Assembly: GCF_022024055.1 (NCBI RefSeq)
Contig: NZ_CP091788.1
Location: 2,418,001-2,482,000, forward strand
Length of the DNA: 64,000 nucleotides
Direction: 5' to 3'
Source: Prevotella sp. E2-28
GTDB lineage: Bacteria > Bacteroidota > Bacteroidia > Bacteroidales > Bacteroidaceae
This document shows, in pieces, positions 36,940 through 44,174 of this stretch. The notes under the pieces were generated by a model. It saw only the letters and a list, made by a program, of their open reading frames with translations, searched no databases and was not told where the DNA came from. Position numbers and translations under genes: made by a program. The first letter of the stretch is position 1, and every line of letters begins with the position of its first letter.

Positions 36940-37374
36940 ATGAAAGAATATAAGTATACTATCAACGGAACGAAATATGAAGTTGCAATAGGCGACATCG
37001 AGGATAACATCGCTACCGTTACAGTTAATGGAGAAGAGTACAAGGTAGAAATGGAGAAAGAGGCTGAGCCCGAGAAGAAAAAGCCCGTGCTTGGCAAGCC
37101 CGCAGCTCCTGCCTCAAGTGCTTCTGACGAGCCTGCTGCAAATAAAGCAGCTGTCAACAAGAATAATGCCATCAAGGCTCCTCTGCCCGGCGTTATCACC
37201 GACATCAAGGTTGCCGTAGGCGATGAGGTTAATATTGGCGATACCGTTATCGTGCTTGAAGCCATGAAGATGGCTAACAACCTGCAGGCCGAGAAGGCTG
37301 GTAAGGTGACTGCTATTTGCGTAAAAGTTGGCGAGAGCGTGATGGAAGACGATGCACTCATCGTTATTGAGTAA
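36940..37374 (+). CDS. mmdC: Biotin carboxyl carrier protein of the methylmalonyl-CoA complex
   Basis: A 144-residue biotin carrier. An N-terminal beta domain (residues 1-45) is followed by an Ala/Pro linker (about 45-75) and the biotinyl domain with the target sequence VLEAMKMANN; the biotinylated lysine is residue 110. It carries the carboxyl group from MmdA to a partner. No membrane decarboxylase (mmdB/oadB) or biotin carboxylase gene follows; a terminator comes next. Confidence 0.93.
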   Translation: MKEYKYTINGTKYEVAIGDIEDNIATVTVNGEEYKVEMEKEAEPEKKKPVLGKPAAPASSASDEPAANKAAVNKNNAIKAPLPGVITDIKVAVGDEVNIGDTVIVLEAMKMANNLQAEKAGKVTAICVKVGESVMEDDALIVIE

Positions 37375-37391
37375 TCTCGCATCAACAATTA

Positions 37392-37437
37392 TAAAAGAAA
37401 GAGGAGCGGATTTTTAAGTCTGCTCCTCTTTCTTTTT
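37392..37437. terminator. Bidirectional intrinsic terminator
   Basis: AAAAGAAAGAGGAGC (37393-37407) pairs with GCTCCTCTTTCTTTT (37422-37436) between the convergent biotin carrier and DUF6057-like genes. Confidence 0.9.
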
Positions 37438-37442
37438 CATTT

Positions 37443-38600
37443 CTACTTATGATAATAGTAATAATACCAATATGACTTTTGGTATTTGTCAAAGATACGA
37501 TATTGTCGCTCTGGCTCCTTGGTATATTCTGCTTTCAACTGCTGCAGATTATCCCAGTCTTCTGCCAGTACCGGATCATGATAAATAATCGATGGTGAAG
37601 CTGTCTGATGAAGATAAAGCACTAATGCTTCCTTATAATGGCGAGGCAAAGACACAGAATCAGATACCTCATAATATTTTGGCAACATCTTCACAAAAGC
37701 TTTTAGATTACGATCTATTAGATAGCCACACAAACGATAATCAGCCATAGCAGGAGTGCTCAGCGTATCACGTTCCATAAGCTCATAATACTGCTCCGAA
37801 GGGATTATTTTAGAAGAACGTGCTCCCAAATGTTTCCAGATAGAGTCAGCCGACAATATCTGCGGTTTCACTTGCATCGGCAGAAGCGTTTCACTTGTTC
37901 CTACTATAGGATAATCAAAGAGCTCATCAGCCAATTTTCCCTTTTTCGATAAAGCAAAAGCACGAAGCATCGTCAAACGTTCATTCGTTTCCAGCGACTT
38001 CTCTCCTACCCTTAAAGCTTCATCAAAATCATTATTCATGAGTGCTACCTCTGCATGAGCACTATAATGAAAGACCGCGTTTGTGTTTCCTACAAATGCA
38101 ACACCTAGCATCATCATTGTCATCTGAAGCAGATTCAGCCAAAGCTTTCTGGATACTAAGTTCTTATCACGCTCTTCATCAACGCCATACAAAATCATCT
38201 GGCGAGCCAGCCAAACACCGCCTACCCAAACTACCAGCAACAAGGGGAATACCCACAGCCAGGCACCTAGAGAGAATTGCAAGTCAATGTCAGAATTAAC
38301 ATCTGAGATAACAGCTAGGATAAGCATTGATGGGAAATAGGTCAACGCATGTGTTCTCCTTGACAACTTGGTTATTGCGGCAATACATAGTTGCAGAACA
38401 TACAACACAGCAGTGGTTACCAAGGCCCCAACAAACCTATCATACTGTGTCACCCCGTGACTCAACACATGCTGGGCCACAGCTAGCACATCAGCCTGAA
38501 ACTCATAGAGCCACAGGAATGAGAAGAGCAGGAAACAAATAGCACACATCACCTTGTGGGTGATGGTGCCATTATTCATTCTATTATAACTACTTGCCAT
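37443..38600 (-). CDS. Membrane protein, DUF6057-like
   Basis: A 385-residue protein with about five membrane helices in residues 15-180 and a soluble TPR-like C-terminal part (AEVALMNNDFDEALRVGEKS, LKAFVKMLPKYYEVSD). It ends in an odd tail of Trp and Tyr (SYWYYYYYHK). I believe it belongs to a Bacteroidota-specific family of unknown function (DUF6057); no enzymatic motif is visible. The ATG overlaps the glgB stop (ATGA at 38597-38600 region), so it is co-translated with glgB. Confidence 0.7.
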   Translation of the reverse strand: MASSYNRMNNGTITHKVMCAICFLLFSFLWLYEFQADVLAVAQHVLSHGVTQYDRFVGALVTTAVLYVLQLCIAAITKLSRRTHALTYFPSMLILAVISDVNSDIDLQFSLGAWLWVFPLLLVVWVGGVWLARQMILYGVDEERDKNLVSRKLWLNLLQMTMMMLGVAFVGNTNAVFHYSAHAEVALMNNDFDEALRVGEKSLETNERLTMLRAFALSKKGKLADELFDYPIVGTSETLLPMQVKPQILSADSIWKHLGARSSKIIPSEQYYELMERDTLSTPAMADYRLCGYLIDRNLKAFVKMLPKYYEVSDSVSLPRHYKEALVLYLHQTASPSIIYHDPVLAEDWDNLQQLKAEYTKEPERQYRIFDKYQKSYWYYYYYHK

Positions 38601-40651
38601 CAGTTCTTCTTAAGAACTACAGCCGAACGAGCTGGAATATAAAGTTTAAGCCACTCCTTACGGTCGTTTACATATAAAGGATCATAGTTGGTGAAATGTG
38701 TCACGCTATCATCAGCAAAACCAAAGCCACCAAAATCCTTCGAATCAGTGTTCAGCACTACATCATAAGAACCTGTAGGCACCAAGAAGCCGTAATCAGT
38801 AAACGACTGTGTTGGAGAGAAGTTGAACACAAACAACAGGTCACCACGCATAAATGCCAGCACCTGGTCTCCGTCATTATGCCATATCTCCACAACGGGT
38901 TTGTCCTGGAAGTTACGAACACTCTTCACAACCTTTATCATCTCGCGGTCGAAGTCGCCCAACCAATGATAACACAGATCTTTATTATCTACCAAGTTCC
39001 ACTGTCTGCGGGCATATTTATGACTCCAGCCGTTTCCTTCACGCGGGAAGTCTATCCATTCTGGATGACCGAACTCATTACCCATGAAGTTCAGGTAACC
39101 ACCATTGATGGCAGCCAGCGTTACCAGACGAATCATCTTATGAAGTGCAATACCACGTTCGGCAACTCCGTTAACATCCTTCTTTGCAAAATGCCAGTAC
39201 ATATCGGCATCTATCAAGCGGAATATTATCGTCTTATCACCTACGAGTGCCTGATCATGACTCTCGCAATAACTGATTGTCTTCTCATCAGGACGACGGT
39301 TCTTCACTTCCCAGAAGATACTTGAAGGCTTCCAGTTCTCGTCAGAAAGTTCTTTAATGGTCTTAATCCAGTAATCAGGAATATTCATGGCCATACGATA
39401 GTCGAAGCCGTAACCGCCGTCTTCAAACTTAGCGGCCAAGCCAGGCATACCGCTCACCTCCTCAGCGATAGTGATAGCATTAGGATTCACCTCATGAATC
39501 AGCTTGTTAGCCAATGTCAAATAGCATATAGCATTATCATCCTCATGACCATTGAAATAATCGCCATAGCCACAGAAAGCTTCACCCAGTCCATGACTAT
39601 AGTAAAGCATAGAGGTAACACCATCGAAGCGGAATCCATCGAACTGATATTCCTCTAACCAGTAGCGACAGTTAGAGAGAAGGAAGTGCAAAACTTCATC
39701 CTTACCATAATCGAAGCAGAGCGAATCCCAAGCCGGATGCTCATGACGGTCGCCGGGATAGAAGAACTGGTTAGGATCACCAGCCAGATTACCCAAGCCC
39801 TCTACTTCATTCTTCACAGCATGAGAATGAACAATATCCATAATGACGGCAATACCATTTTTATGAGCCTCATCAATGAGCTGCTTTAATTCTTCAGGAG
39901 TACCAAAACGGCTTGAAGGTGCAAAGAATGACGATACGTGATAGCCGAACGAGCCATAATAGGGATGCTCTTGAATAGCCATCACCTGGATGCAGTTATA
40001 GCCATCCTTAATGACTCGTGGAAGTACGTTCTCGCGGAATTCATTATACGTACCCACCTTCTCAGCATCCTGTCCCATTCCTACATGACACTCATAGATG
40101 AGCAACGGACTCTTCTTGGGTTTGAAGTTATGCTTCTTAAAGTCATATTTTGGAGCGGGATCCCATACCTGAGCTGAGAAAATCTTAGTCTCATCATCCT
40201 GTACTACACGACGGCACCAAGCAGGAATACGTTCACCTTCGCCGCCTTCCCACTTTACTTTCATCTTGTAAAGTTGGCCGTGCTTCAAGTCGCGTTCACG
40301 CAGTTTCAACTCCCAGTTGCCCGTACCCTCTATACGCTTACATTTATATTTTTCGTCCTCCTGCCAATTGTTGAAGTCACCTATCAGGTAGATTTCCGTA
40401 GCATTAGGTGCCCACTCACGGAACACCCATCCACGCAATTGCTTATGCAGTCCGAAATACAGATGTCCTGACGCGAAGTCCTTCAGTGTTTTCTTTCCGT
40501 TACGCGTCAGCTGATTCAGCTTCCAAACGGCATGATCATGACGTCCGCGGATGGCCTCCTCAAAGGGTTCCAGCCATGAGTCGTTCTGTACAAGTCCTAT
40601 ATGCTTAGGCTGCTGTTCAGCCTTCTTCGCAGTCTTTTTTGTCGTTGCCAT
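38600..40651 (-). CDS. glgB: Glycogen branching enzyme, eukaryote-like GH13
   Basis: A 683-residue 1,4-alpha-glucan branching enzyme. A CBM48 domain at about residues 40-140 precedes the GH13 barrel. Catalytic landmarks: DGFRFDGVTSMLY (nucleophile Asp near 345), TIAEEVSGMPG (acid Glu near 396) and YCESHDQALVGDKT (Asp near 463). This last motif and ALHKMIRLVTLAAINGGYLN, NFMGNEFGHPEWIDFPREGN match the eukaryotic branching enzyme form rather than E. coli GlgB. It makes alpha-1,6 branches in storage glycogen in the cytoplasm. It lies in the MORN-YhcH-glgB-DUF6057 operon. Confidence 0.95.
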   Translation of the reverse strand: MATTKKTAKKAEQQPKHIGLVQNDSWLEPFEEAIRGRHDHAVWKLNQLTRNGKKTLKDFASGHLYFGLHKQLRGWVFREWAPNATEIYLIGDFNNWQEDEKYKCKRIEGTGNWELKLRERDLKHGQLYKMKVKWEGGEGERIPAWCRRVVQDDETKIFSAQVWDPAPKYDFKKHNFKPKKSPLLIYECHVGMGQDAEKVGTYNEFRENVLPRVIKDGYNCIQVMAIQEHPYYGSFGYHVSSFFAPSSRFGTPEELKQLIDEAHKNGIAVIMDIVHSHAVKNEVEGLGNLAGDPNQFFYPGDRHEHPAWDSLCFDYGKDEVLHFLLSNCRYWLEEYQFDGFRFDGVTSMLYYSHGLGEAFCGYGDYFNGHEDDNAICYLTLANKLIHEVNPNAITIAEEVSGMPGLAAKFEDGGYGFDYRMAMNIPDYWIKTIKELSDENWKPSSIFWEVKNRRPDEKTISYCESHDQALVGDKTIIFRLIDADMYWHFAKKDVNGVAERGIALHKMIRLVTLAAINGGYLNFMGNEFGHPEWIDFPREGNGWSHKYARRQWNLVDNKDLCYHWLGDFDREMIKVVKSVRNFQDKPVVEIWHNDGDQVLAFMRGDLLFVFNFSPTQSFTDYGFLVPTGSYDVVLNTDSKDFGGFGFADDSVTHFTNYDPLYVNDRKEWLKLYIPARSAVVLKKN

Positions 40652-40655
40652 AAGC

Positions 40656-41102
40656 CTATGCCTTTACTTTGAAAATAGCTTTCTTAATCTCTGGAGCCAT
40701 TGAGATGCAGGGCGCATGACCGTCCTGTGGGAAGAATACAGCAAACATGCCTGGCTGACAATCAATAAAACTTTCGGCCATCAAGTCGGGATACTTCGTT
40801 ATATCTTTCTCAGCATTATACTCCAATTCAGGCAGTCTGCACAACGGAGTATAGCCGTAAGTCTCAGGACCATCTAAAGGAATCTGGATATCTATCATCT
40901 TAACATGAGTCTCAAGAACGGCCTCATCAGGTGCCTTTCCTTTAGCCATAGCGATATTAACAAAGAGGTCTTTGTCTTTGATGGGATACTTGCCGACCTC
41001 CAACGTATTCAGGTCGTTCTTCTTTAAAAACTCTACCACATCTGCAAACAAAGGATTCAGTCCTACATATTTGCTCAGGTTGTCAAGTGTGTCGATAATC
41101 AT
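40656..41102 (-). CDS. YhcH/YjgK/YiaL family protein
   Basis: A 148-residue DUF386 cupin-like protein (EbgC-like, YhcH). Family landmarks are AKGKAPDEAVLETHVKMIDI with metal-binding Glu/His, DIQIPLDGPETYGY and GMFAVFFPQDGHAPCI. Relatives may act as sugar anomerases or mutarotases; the E. coli YhcH is linked to sialic acid use. It sits four bases upstream of glgB, so the link to glycogen or sugar metabolism is likely but not defined. Confidence 0.85.
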   Translation of the reverse strand: MIIDTLDNLSKYVGLNPLFADVVEFLKKNDLNTLEVGKYPIKDKDLFVNIAMAKGKAPDEAVLETHVKMIDIQIPLDGPETYGYTPLCRLPELEYNAEKDITKYPDLMAESFIDCQPGMFAVFFPQDGHAPCISMAPEIKKAIFKVKA

Positions 41103-41123
41103 AATTATAGTTTTTAGAGAGGT

Positions 41124-42245
41124 TTATTTTTCTGTTTTACGATAACCATTATTATAAGTACCTTTGGCAACAACAGTGCCATTACGGTCTTTTTCAATAA
41201 AAGCACCTTCGCGCTTACCATTTTCATAGTTACACTCTATGCGCTTGCCATCCTTATCTTCTTCTATGGCAGGCCCGTGACGTAACCCATTCTTATATTG
41301 AGACTTGAATTTTGAGCCATCAGCCAAATGTCCAATACATTCACCTTCGGGATGTCCGTTCTTAAATTGGCCCTCAACCACGTCACCAGCCTTAGTTGTA
41401 AGTTTCCCGTGACCATTAGGCTGATCATTCTTCCACTGACCAGAGTAAGAATTGCCATTAGCCCATTGGAACGTTCCCTGTCCATTTTTATCACCTTTCA
41501 GGAATTGACCATTATAACGATCACCATTAGCGAACTTTACAATACCATTGCCTGTACGCTGTCCGTTTACATAATCACCCTCGTAGATATCGCCATTCTG
41601 GAAACGGTATATACCCTTGCCGTGCTGCAAGTCGTTTTGCCATTGGCCTACATACACATCGCCACTGGCATAAATATACTTACCTTTTCCTGAACGCAAA
41701 TTATTCTTCCATTCGCCATCATACGTCGAACCGTCTGCCCAGCTATGGAATCCGCGACCATCCTTCTTATCGTCCTTCCAGTCACCATTATAATAGGCTC
41801 CGCTGGCATAGACATACTTACCCTTTCCGTTGCGTTTGTCTTCATGCCAGTTGCCTTTATAGGTATCACCGTTGAAATAATACATTTCACCATAGCCCTG
41901 CTGGTAATCCTTAAACCAGAGACCTACGTATTTATTATTATTCTGGAAATAGTACGTTCCCTGACCATGCTGATGATCCTGCATCCACTGGCCTTCATAA
42001 CGCTCACCGTCATAGAAGGTATAGATTCCGTGACCCTCACGCTTGCCTTTTATGTATTCACCCTCATAGTGATTACCGTTTTTCCAGACTGTTTTTCCCT
42101 TTCCGTGTGGTTTTCCTGCTGTCATCTCTCCGTTGTATTCACCACCATCTTTAGTGATGCAACTACCTAAAGATATCTTTTGGGCTGATACAAATGCAGG
42201 CAGGATGAATAGTGTTAGTGATAAAATATATGATTTCAGTTTCAT
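41124..42245 (-). CDS. Secreted MORN-repeat protein
   Basis: A 373-residue exported protein with signal peptide MKLKSYILSLTLFILPAFVS, then about 13 MORN repeats of 23 residues from residue 30 to 340 (for example YEGEYIKGKREGHGIYTFYD, YNGDWKDDKKDGRGFHSWAD). MORN repeats form long beta-hairpin rods that bind lipid heads or proteins. It is likely periplasmic or surface-located. First gene of the operon with YhcH, glgB and DUF6057; why a secreted repeat protein leads a glycogen operon is unclear. Confidence 0.88.
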   Translation of the reverse strand: MKLKSYILSLTLFILPAFVSAQKISLGSCITKDGGEYNGEMTAGKPHGKGKTVWKNGNHYEGEYIKGKREGHGIYTFYDGERYEGQWMQDHQHGQGTYYFQNNNKYVGLWFKDYQQGYGEMYYFNGDTYKGNWHEDKRNGKGKYVYASGAYYNGDWKDDKKDGRGFHSWADGSTYDGEWKNNLRSGKGKYIYASGDVYVGQWQNDLQHGKGIYRFQNGDIYEGDYVNGQRTGNGIVKFANGDRYNGQFLKGDKNGQGTFQWANGNSYSGQWKNDQPNGHGKLTTKAGDVVEGQFKNGHPEGECIGHLADGSKFKSQYKNGLRHGPAIEEDKDGKRIECNYENGKREGAFIEKDRNGTVVAKGTYNNGYRKTEK

Positions 42246-42265
42246 TGTTTTCTGTTTTTACACTC

Positions 42266-42273
42266 CAAAAGTA
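42266..42273 (-). promoter_or_regulatory. -7 promoter box of the MORN-glgB operon
   Basis: TACTTTTG on the minus strand, 20 bases before the ATG at 42245. Confidence 0.6.
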
Positions 42274-42336
42274 CAAAAAAAAGAGTAAACATACAAGAAT
42301 TTCCTGTTTAAAGGATTAAGAATTAAGAAATATTTG

Positions 42337-42344
42337 TAACTTTG
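42337..42344 (+). promoter_or_regulatory. -7 promoter box of kdsB
   Basis: TAACTTTG, 21 bases before the ATG at 42366. Confidence 0.7.
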
Positions 42345-42365
42345 CGTCAAAATTTAGAAAAGCAA

Positions 42366-43112
42366 ATGAAATTCATTGGTATCATTCCTGCGCGTTACGC
42401 CTCTACGCGCTTTCCAGGCAAACCGCTAGCCGTTTTGGGCGGCAAACCCGTTATTCAAAGAGTTTACGAACAAGTAGTCAGCGTTCTTGGCGAGGCTTAT
42501 GTAGCCACCGACGATGAACGTATCTTTCAGGCCGTAGAAGCCTTTGGCGGACGTGCCGTGATGACACGTAGCGACCATAAGAGCGGTACCGACCGCATTG
42601 AAGAAGCAGCCCAGAAACTAAACACCGATGCCGACGTGATTATCAACGTGCAGGGCGATGAGCCTTTTATCCAGGAGTCACAGCTAGAGACGGTGAAGCA
42701 CCTGTTCGATGATTCGCAGACGCAGATTGCCACACTGGGCAAACCCTTTGAGAGTATGGAGGCCGTTCTGAACCCCAACTCCCCCAAGATTGTGTGCGAT
42801 GTCAACGGCTACGCCATGTATTTCAGTCGCAGCGTCATTCCCTATTTCAGAGGTAAAGAGGAAGCTACATGGCTCCAGAATTTCCCCTTTCTGAAACATA
42901 TTGGTCTTTATGCCTATCGCCGCGAAGTGCTGGCAGAAATCACGAAACTGCCCCAGAGTCCCCTAGAATTGGCAGAGAGTCTGGAGCAGTTACGCTGGTT
43001 GCAAAACGGCTATCGCATCAAGGTTGGTCTGACGAACGTTGAGACCGTGGGTATCGATACCCCCGAGGACCTTCAGCGAGCCGAAGAGTTCTTATTGAAG
43101 GGTGATAAGTAA
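42366..43112 (+). CDS. kdsB: CMP-Kdo synthetase
   Basis: A 248-residue cytidylyltransferase that activates Kdo with CTP for lipopolysaccharide assembly. The nucleotide-binding start FIGIIPARYASTRFPGKPLA, VATDDERI, RSDHKSGTDRI, INVQGDEPFI and the late ESLEQLRWLQNG and VETVGIDTPEDL are diagnostic. A TTG eight codons upstream overlaps the promoter box, so ATG at 42366 is used. It ends five bases from the convergent DnaJ-like gene without a visible terminator. Confidence 0.96.
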   Translation: MKFIGIIPARYASTRFPGKPLAVLGGKPVIQRVYEQVVSVLGEAYVATDDERIFQAVEAFGGRAVMTRSDHKSGTDRIEEAAQKLNTDADVIINVQGDEPFIQESQLETVKHLFDDSQTQIATLGKPFESMEAVLNPNSPKIVCDVNGYAMYFSRSVIPYFRGKEEATWLQNFPFLKHIGLYAYRREVLAEITKLPQSPLELAESLEQLRWLQNGYRIKVGLTNVETVGIDTPEDLQRAEEFLLKGDK

Positions 43113-43117
43113 TGCCC

Positions 43118-43792
43118 CTATCCCCTTCTCATCTCCTCTAATAGCTGACGCTGATGCGGACTCAGGTCTGTGGGCAGCGTCACGTTATAAGTAATAATCA
43201 AGTCAGCACCGTTCTGACCCTTGCCACGCAGCCTCACCTTTGTGCCAGGCTGCGTGCCTGGTTTCAGTTTCAGGCGCAACTTCTTTCCGTCGGGCACTGT
43301 CACAATGACATCACCGCCCAGCAGGGCCGTGTACATGTCAATGCTGACGTTGGCCTGCGTCTCACGGGGCTGCTGCTGACCAAAGCCGCCTGCCGCGCCG
43401 CCACGCATAGCACCGCCAAACAAATCCTCGAAGAACGAGCTAAATCCGCCCCCTCCCCTGCCGTTAGCAAAGGACGAGAAATCGAAGCCCTCGAACGGAG
43501 AGCCGCCACCAGCACCGCCAGAGAAGCCCCCAAACCCGCCAGCACCAGCGCCACCAAAGGCATCGGCCTGCTTCCACTGTTCGCCATACTGATCGTATTT
43601 CTTTCGCTTTTCGGGGTCGCCAATCACATCGTACGCCTCGTTCAAGGCCTGGAACTTCGCCTTGGCCTTAGGGTCTTCAGGATGCAAATCGGGGTGAAAC
43701 TGCTTAGCACGTTTCAGGTAGGCCTTCTTCACATCCTTCTGCGGAATGGTCTTATCGACCCCTAGAATCTTGTAATAGTCTATGAATGCCAT
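43118..43792 (-). CDS. DnaJ-domain co-chaperone, short type without zinc finger
   Basis: A 224-residue J-protein. The J domain (residues 1-70) has the HPD motif in KQFHPDLHPED; it is followed by a Gly/Phe-rich stretch (about 75-150) and a single C-terminal substrate domain (NVSIDMYTALLGGDVIVTVP, GKKLRLKLKPGTQPGTKVRL). It lacks the CxxCxGxG zinc region of DnaJ and is shorter than CbpA (about 300 residues), having about one of the two beta-sandwich domains. It should stimulate DnaK. A rare Shine-Dalgarno-like AAAGGAGA precedes the ATG. Confidence 0.88.
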   Translation of the reverse strand: MAFIDYYKILGVDKTIPQKDVKKAYLKRAKQFHPDLHPEDPKAKAKFQALNEAYDVIGDPEKRKKYDQYGEQWKQADAFGGAGAGGFGGFSGGAGGGSPFEGFDFSSFANGRGGGGFSSFFEDLFGGAMRGGAAGGFGQQQPRETQANVSIDMYTALLGGDVIVTVPDGKKLRLKLKPGTQPGTKVRLRGKGQNGADLIITYNVTLPTDLSPHQRQLLEEMRRG

Positions 43793-43800
43793 ATTCTTTA

Positions 43801-43826
43801 TCTCCTTTCTTTTTTTATCAAACCTA
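43801..43826 (-). promoter_or_regulatory. -7 box and Shine-Dalgarno-like site of the DnaJ gene
   Basis: On the minus strand TAGGTTTG (43819-43826) matches TAnnTTTG, and AAAGGAGA (43801-43808) lies eight bases before the ATG. Shine-Dalgarno sequences are uncommon in this window. Confidence 0.5.
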
Positions 43827-43859
43827 CAGCAAAATCTGTGCCGAAATCTTATGACTTAC

Positions 43860-43943
43860 GAAGCATAAGTTTAAGAGTTACGAAAATAACTCTTAGACTT
43901 ACAAAAATATCTCTTAGACTTACGACGCTAACTCTAAGACTTA
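43860..43943. repeat. Array of four 21-bp tandem repeats (copy 2, inverted)
   Basis: Read on the minus strand, units at 43943-43923, 43922-43902, 43901-43881 and 43880-43860 have the core TAAGTCTAAGAGTTA and tails GCGTCG, TTTTTG-like, TTTTCG and TGCTTC. Unit order and tails match copy 1 at 26429-26512. A fifth partial unit (43851-43859) follows. It is in the 382-base gap between the DnaJ and 5'-nucleotidase genes. Confidence 0.85.
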
Positions 43944-44033
43944 TGATGCAAGACTTTGGGGGAAGAGAGGCGCCTTAGAAGGGGGTTACGCATTGTGTTC
44001 AATTTCTATCCTCTGGAATGCAAAAGATTTAGA

Positions 44034-44089
44034 GCCCCTTGATCGCTCGGCCTTTGGACGCTTGCTACCAACGGGACGCAAGAAGGGGC
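44034..44089. other. Nested inverted repeat of unknown role
   Basis: GCCCCTT (44034-44040) can pair with AAGGGGC (44083-44089), enclosing CTTGC (44061-44065) and GCAAG (44078-44082). GGACGC is also directly repeated at 44056 and 44074. There is no T-run. It could be a structured RNA or a decayed element; I do not recognise it. Confidence 0.3.
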
Positions 44090-44149
44090 GGCTATAATGC
44101 AGGGATAAAAAAAATGAACGGTACCTTTTGCATTTCTCTCGAATTTTCG

Positions 44150-44157
44150 TAACTTTG
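44150..44157 (+). promoter_or_regulatory. -7 promoter box of the 5'-nucleotidase gene
   Basis: TAACTTTG, 17 bases before the ATG at 44175. Confidence 0.7.
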
Positions 44158-44174
44158 CATCAAATTTAAGCTAT

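Noticed and set aside
43154..43765. Open frame of 203 codons on the plus strand opposite the DnaJ-like gene
   Set aside because: The minus strand encodes a J domain with HPD and a Gly/Phe region; the opposite frame is only open because of that composition.
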